A program made the translations under genes and the position numbers. Below, piece after piece: positions 6,183 through 8,049 of a stretch of 8,049 nucleotides of DNA. Source of the DNA: HGM05232 sp036661515 (GTDB lineage Bacteria > Bacteroidota > Bacteroidia > Bacteroidales > Muribaculaceae); the NCBI GenBank assembly GCA_036661515.1, contig JAVWYO010000092.1, positions 1 to 8,049 on the forward strand, read 5' to 3'. The stretch's first letter is position 1; each line of letters begins with the position of its first letter. The notes below the pieces were generated by a model. That model had not been told where the DNA came from. It worked only from the letters and a program-made list of their open reading frames with translations, and searched no databases.

Positions 6183-7157
6183 ATGAAATCACTATCGCTT
6201 GATGTCGCTTTTCCTCGTCCTTTGTGTGACATTGAAGAGCTTAAAAATATCGTTAAAGAGAGCGGAAACATGCCTTCGCTCACTACCGTTGACGAACTAT
6301 CTGCTAATGAGCTACGGCGTTGGTATGGGCTATACTTAGCCAAGCATGCGCGCTACGGCGAAGCAATTGCACTCCTCGAAGAAATAGATTGCGCAATCGA
6401 CACACACCTGCACACCGCATCTATATGGTATCTTAAAATGGCAAAAGATATCGCCAAGTGCAACTATGACGACGCATTAAAAGATGCCGAAATGGCATTA
6501 AAAAATATGAGCGAAATAGAGAACAAGCGTTCCGATGACTTTCAAGCAATACTTGCAGCAATACTTTATGACTTAGCTTTTGTACATTACTCTATTGGCG
6601 CAAACGACTGCGCCGAAAAAGACCTTGCTAAATCACAAAAAATACTTGAACGCCTCGCCAAGTCCGATAGCCACCGATTTGCTGCTGCATTATTAATAGC
6701 AGTAGAAGCATCAACAAAGATATTTAAATCGCGATTAAAGCAAATAAACACACTCGTACACTATCAAGCTGCCACTGCCACTTATCTCGAAGGATTGGCT
6801 CATGGTGTTGCCGAAGCTGGAAAAAGGCTTATCGACTCTCTAATTAACCAAGGCGACATGCTATCTCAAATGGGTAATTATAGAGAATCTGTAAAATATT
6901 ACACTAAGGCATTACGCTACCAAAAAAAATTGAGCGGTAAATTTGCAATAAAAGAGCTAAAAATATCCATTAATCTCGGCAAAGCACTACTACATCTCGT
7001 TAATCGTCGCGACACGGGCACTCAACTACTAACATCTCTTATCCCACTCGCACAAAGACTTGGCGCAAATGCAGAAATAAGCGAAATTAATGGTGCAATC
7101 AATAATAAACCCAAACTATTTGACGTAATGGGCATAATTAAAAATTTAATAAAATAG
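6183..7157 (+). CDS. Tetratricopeptide-repeat (TPR) protein
   Basis: The 324-residue, almost wholly helical protein has no signal peptide or membrane segment, so it is probably cytoplasmic. TPR-like helix pairs lie at about residues 44-68 (WYGLYLAKHARYGEAIALLE), 82-110 (NYDDALKDAEMALKNM), 125-158 and, most clearly, 216-248 (NQGDMLSQMGNYRESVKYY). TPR arrays bind peptides or other proteins; the partner here is unknown. The gene starts 20 nt after the PfkB-like gene and stops 2 nt before ribH, which suggests coupled translation with ribH. A TPR gene beside ribH and recF is, to my recollection, common in Bacteroidales, so this is a conserved neighbour rather than an accessory gene. It has no enzyme motif. 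Confidence 0.85.
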   Translation: MKSLSLDVAFPRPLCDIEELKNIVKESGNMPSLTTVDELSANELRRWYGLYLAKHARYGEAIALLEEIDCAIDTHLHTASIWYLKMAKDIAKCNYDDALKDAEMALKNMSEIENKRSDDFQAILAAILYDLAFVHYSIGANDCAEKDLAKSQKILERLAKSDSHRFAAALLIAVEASTKIFKSRLKQINTLVHYQAATATYLEGLAHGVAEAGKRLIDSLINQGDMLSQMGNYRESVKYYTKALRYQKKLSGKFAIKELKISINLGKALLHLVNRRDTGTQLLTSLIPLAQRLGANAEISEINGAINNKPKLFDVMGIIKNLIK

Positions 7158-7159
7158 AC

Positions 7160-7651
7160 ATGTCAACTGTATTAAAATCCAAAGAAACCAAAGTATCCGA
7201 GATACCTCATATTAAAGGGCTAAAAGTAGCCATCGTCGTAGCTGAATGGAATGCTCACATCACCGAAGCACTCTTAGAGGGAGCACAATCGGTATTTAAG
7301 GCTGAAGGATACCCAAAAAAAGATATTCAAGTTTATCATGTACCCGGAGCTGTGGAACTAACATTTGCAGCAGCTCAGCTCGCACTTTTTTGCCAATTCG
7401 ACGCAATAATCGTCTTCGGATGCGTCATTCGTGGCGACACTCCGCATTTCGACTACGTGTGTCAGAGCGTTACACAAGGCATAACTAATTTAAATAGTGA
7501 AGCTAACGTACCAGTTATTTTTGGATTGTTAACCGTTGAAAATGAGCAACAAGCCCTCGATAGAGCAGGCGGTAAGTTAGGTAACAAGGGGGCTGAAGCA
7601 GCTGAAGCGGCAATAAAAATGTCTCAATTTTCTTTGAATATTAAAGATTAA
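7160..7651 (+). CDS. ribH: 6,7-dimethyl-8-ribityllumazine synthase
   Basis: RibH condenses 5-amino-6-ribitylamino-uracil with 3,4-dihydroxy-2-butanone 4-phosphate, the penultimate step of riboflavin synthesis, usually as a pentamer or a 60-subunit capsid. The 163-residue length is normal. Family motifs are VAEWNAHITEALLEGA near the N-terminus, VPGAVELTFAAAQLA, GCVIRGDTPHFDYVC and LTVENEQQALDRAGG. His96, Arg135 and Lys143 correspond to His88, Arg127 and Lys135 of Bacillus subtilis lumazine synthase, so the active site is complete. The gene is the last of the operon, 2 nt after the TPR gene, and no other riboflavin gene is in the window. The upstream box of the tRNA promoter lies in its final codons. 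There is no terminator between ribH and the tRNAs, so operon transcripts may read through into them. Confidence 0.97.
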   Translation: MSTVLKSKETKVSEIPHIKGLKVAIVVAEWNAHITEALLEGAQSVFKAEGYPKKDIQVYHVPGAVELTFAAAQLALFCQFDAIIVFGCVIRGDTPHFDYVCQSVTQGITNLNSEANVPVIFGLLTVENEQQALDRAGGKLGNKGAEAAEAAIKMSQFSLNIKD

Positions 7652-7663
7652 TCACTACCTTCG
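7633..7663 (+). promoter_or_regulatory. Promoter of the tRNA-Tyr / tRNA-Gly transcript
   Basis: TTTG at 7633-7636 is followed by exactly 19 nt and TACCTTCG at 7656-7663 (one mismatch to TAnnTTTG). The tRNA-Tyr body begins at 7681, so the 5' leader for RNase P would be about 10-12 nt. The upstream box lies within the coding end of ribH and the downstream box just after its stop codon. This is the best complete promoter match in the window together with that of recF. Confidence 0.65.
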
Positions 7664-7680
7664 CACCGCAATTAGGTATT

Positions 7681-7763
7681 GGGCAAATACCAGAGTGGCC
7701 AAATGGGGCAGACTGTAAATCTGCTGGCTTACGCCTACGGTGGTTCGAATCCATCTTTGCCCA
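7681..7763 (+). tRNA. tRNA-Tyr (anticodon GUA)
   Basis: An 83-nt class II tRNA with a long variable arm. The acceptor stem pairs GGGCAAA (7681-7687) with TTTGCCC (7756-7762), with discriminator A7763. The anticodon stem is GCAGA (7708-7712) with TCTGC (7720-7724), enclosing loop CTGTAAA with anticodon GTA at 7715-7717. The T arm is GGTGG-TTCGAAT-CCATC (7739-7755). The 3' CCA is not encoded, as CTG follows, so it must be added by the nucleotidyltransferase. The tRNA-Gly gene follows after 15 nt and both are likely cut from one precursor. Confidence 0.97.
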
Positions 7764-7778
7764 CTGTATTTTTAAGAT

Positions 7779-7854
7779 GCGGAAGTAGCTCAGTTGATAG
7801 AGCATTAGCCTTCCAAGCTGAGGGTCGCGAGTTTGAGCCTCGTCTTCCGCTCCA
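7779..7854 (+). tRNA. tRNA-Gly (anticodon UCC)
   Basis: The acceptor stem pairs GCGGAAG (7779-7785) with CTTCCGC (7844-7850), with discriminator T7851. The anticodon stem is TTAGC (7805-7809) with GCTGA (7817-7821), enclosing loop CTTCCAA with anticodon TCC at 7812-7814, which reads GGA and GGG codons. The T arm is GCGAG-TTTGAGC-CTCGT (7827-7843). CCA is present in the DNA at 7852-7854, unlike in the neighbouring tRNA-Tyr. Without CCA the gene ends at 7851. Confidence 0.97.
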
Positions 7855-7856
7855 AG

Positions 7857-7890
7857 AAAAGTCTTCATATTAATTATGAAGACTTTTTTT
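7857..7890 (+). terminator. Intrinsic terminator after the tRNAs, probably bidirectional
   Basis: A perfect 13-bp stem (7857-7869 with 7875-7887), core AAGTCTTCATA / TATGAAGACTT, encloses a five-base loop TTAAT. On the + strand the stem runs into seven T's (7884-7890). On the - strand it ends in TTTT (7860-7857), so it could also stop transcripts arriving from the right, matching the possible convergent gene end at 7892. Confidence 0.9.
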
Positions 7891-7891
7891 A

Positions 7892-7966
7892 TCACCTCCT
7901 CAAAAAATCCCACCACCCAGCCTTGAACGTCAGCTCCACCCACGCACTATACTCAATATCCAAAAC
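7892..7966 (-). pseudogene. Possible 3' end of a broken convergent gene
   Basis: On the - strand, 24 codons end at a TGA (7894-7892) two bases from the bidirectional terminator. The peptide ends WVELTFKAGWWDFLRR, with protein-like composition. The same frame meets a TGA at 7969-7967, so the piece is not an intact gene. A neighbouring - strand frame is open from the window edge to a TGA at about 7955, ending in FDVHFRVVSFGY, which would fit a frameshift near the TTTT run at 7962-7965. I do not recognise the family. The segment is about 50% GC with a strong excess of C on the + strand, unlike the rest of the window. It may equally be non-coding. Confidence 0.28.
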
Positions 7967-7981
7967 TCACAACTCGGAAAT

Positions 7982-8021
7982 GAACGTCGAAGATGTTCCA
8001 CTTCAGAACTTTAGTTCTGAA
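7982..8021. repeat. Two adjacent hairpins (REP-like structured segment)
   Basis: The first hairpin pairs GAACGTC (7982-7988) with GATGTTC (7992-7998), one pair being G-T, around a GAA loop. Three bases further on, the second pairs TTCAGAAC (8002-8009) with GTTCTGAA (8014-8021) perfectly around TTTA. Paired compact hairpins in an intergenic region are typical of REP- or MITE-like elements, but no second copy exists in this window to prove repetition. The remaining bases to 8049 show nothing further. Confidence 0.4.
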
Positions 8022-8049
8022 ATTTAACCCTATAATGGAGTGAGCGTAT

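Noticed and set aside
7679..7873. Open frame on the + strand beginning just before tRNA-Tyr
   Set aside because: It translates the two tRNA genes and has no independent support.
7641..7943. Open frame of 100 codons on the - strand
   Set aside because: It runs backwards through both tRNA genes and the terminator, so it is a chance frame.
7833..8027. Open frame of 64 codons on the + strand
   Set aside because: It starts inside tRNA-Gly and crosses the terminator; its composition is not protein-like.
1..8049. CRISPR array, insertion sequence or prophage
   Set aside because: No regularly spaced direct repeats, no transposase or integrase and no phage genes were seen.

Overview
The window is an AT-rich stretch of chromosome from a member of the Bacteroidota, most likely order Bacteroidales. 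Three things point there: promoters of the TTTG / TAnnTTTG type, a lack of Shine-Dalgarno sequences, and a recF-DUF721-single-domain KdsD-TPR-ribH gene group whose protein sequences have a Bacteroidales character. The family cannot be fixed from the sequence alone; the low GC and protein style would fit a gut lineage such as Muribaculaceae (inference).

Layout. Positions 1-150 are non-coding. An orphan single-domain response regulator (151-519, +) follows, convergent with a small membrane-anchored, cysteine-containing protein of unknown function (525-989, -). A 148-bp divergent intergenic region separates that gene from a YbdG-type MscS mechanosensitive channel (1138-2586, +). A promoter at 2623-2653 then drives an apparent seven-gene operon on the + strand: recF, a DUF721/DciA-like protein, a hotdog-fold thioesterase, a single-domain arabinose-5-phosphate isomerase (kdsD-type), a degenerate PfkB sugar-kinase homologue, a TPR protein and ribH. 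The gaps between these genes are 2-35 nt. A second promoter, whose upstream box lies inside the 3' end of ribH, reads into tRNA-Tyr(GUA) and tRNA-Gly(UCC), closed by a strong hairpin terminator with T-tracts on both strands. The last ~160 bp hold a possible 3' end of a broken convergent gene and two adjacent perfect or near-perfect hairpins.

How the genes fit together. The operon mixes replication and repair (RecF, DciA-like), envelope sugar supply (arabinose 5-phosphate for Kdo), riboflavin synthesis (RibH) and proteins without a firm role. It looks like a housekeeping operon rather than one pathway.

The most interesting observation is that the PfkB homologue has an intact reading frame but has lost the catalytic Asp, the anion-hole glycine and other family motifs, so it is probably a pseudokinase or a repurposed protein. 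It sits immediately after the isomerase gene. A second theme is promoter boxes lying only 4-5 nt upstream of start codons (recF and the small membrane protein), which predicts leaderless or almost leaderless mRNAs. No CRISPR array, insertion sequence or prophage was seen.
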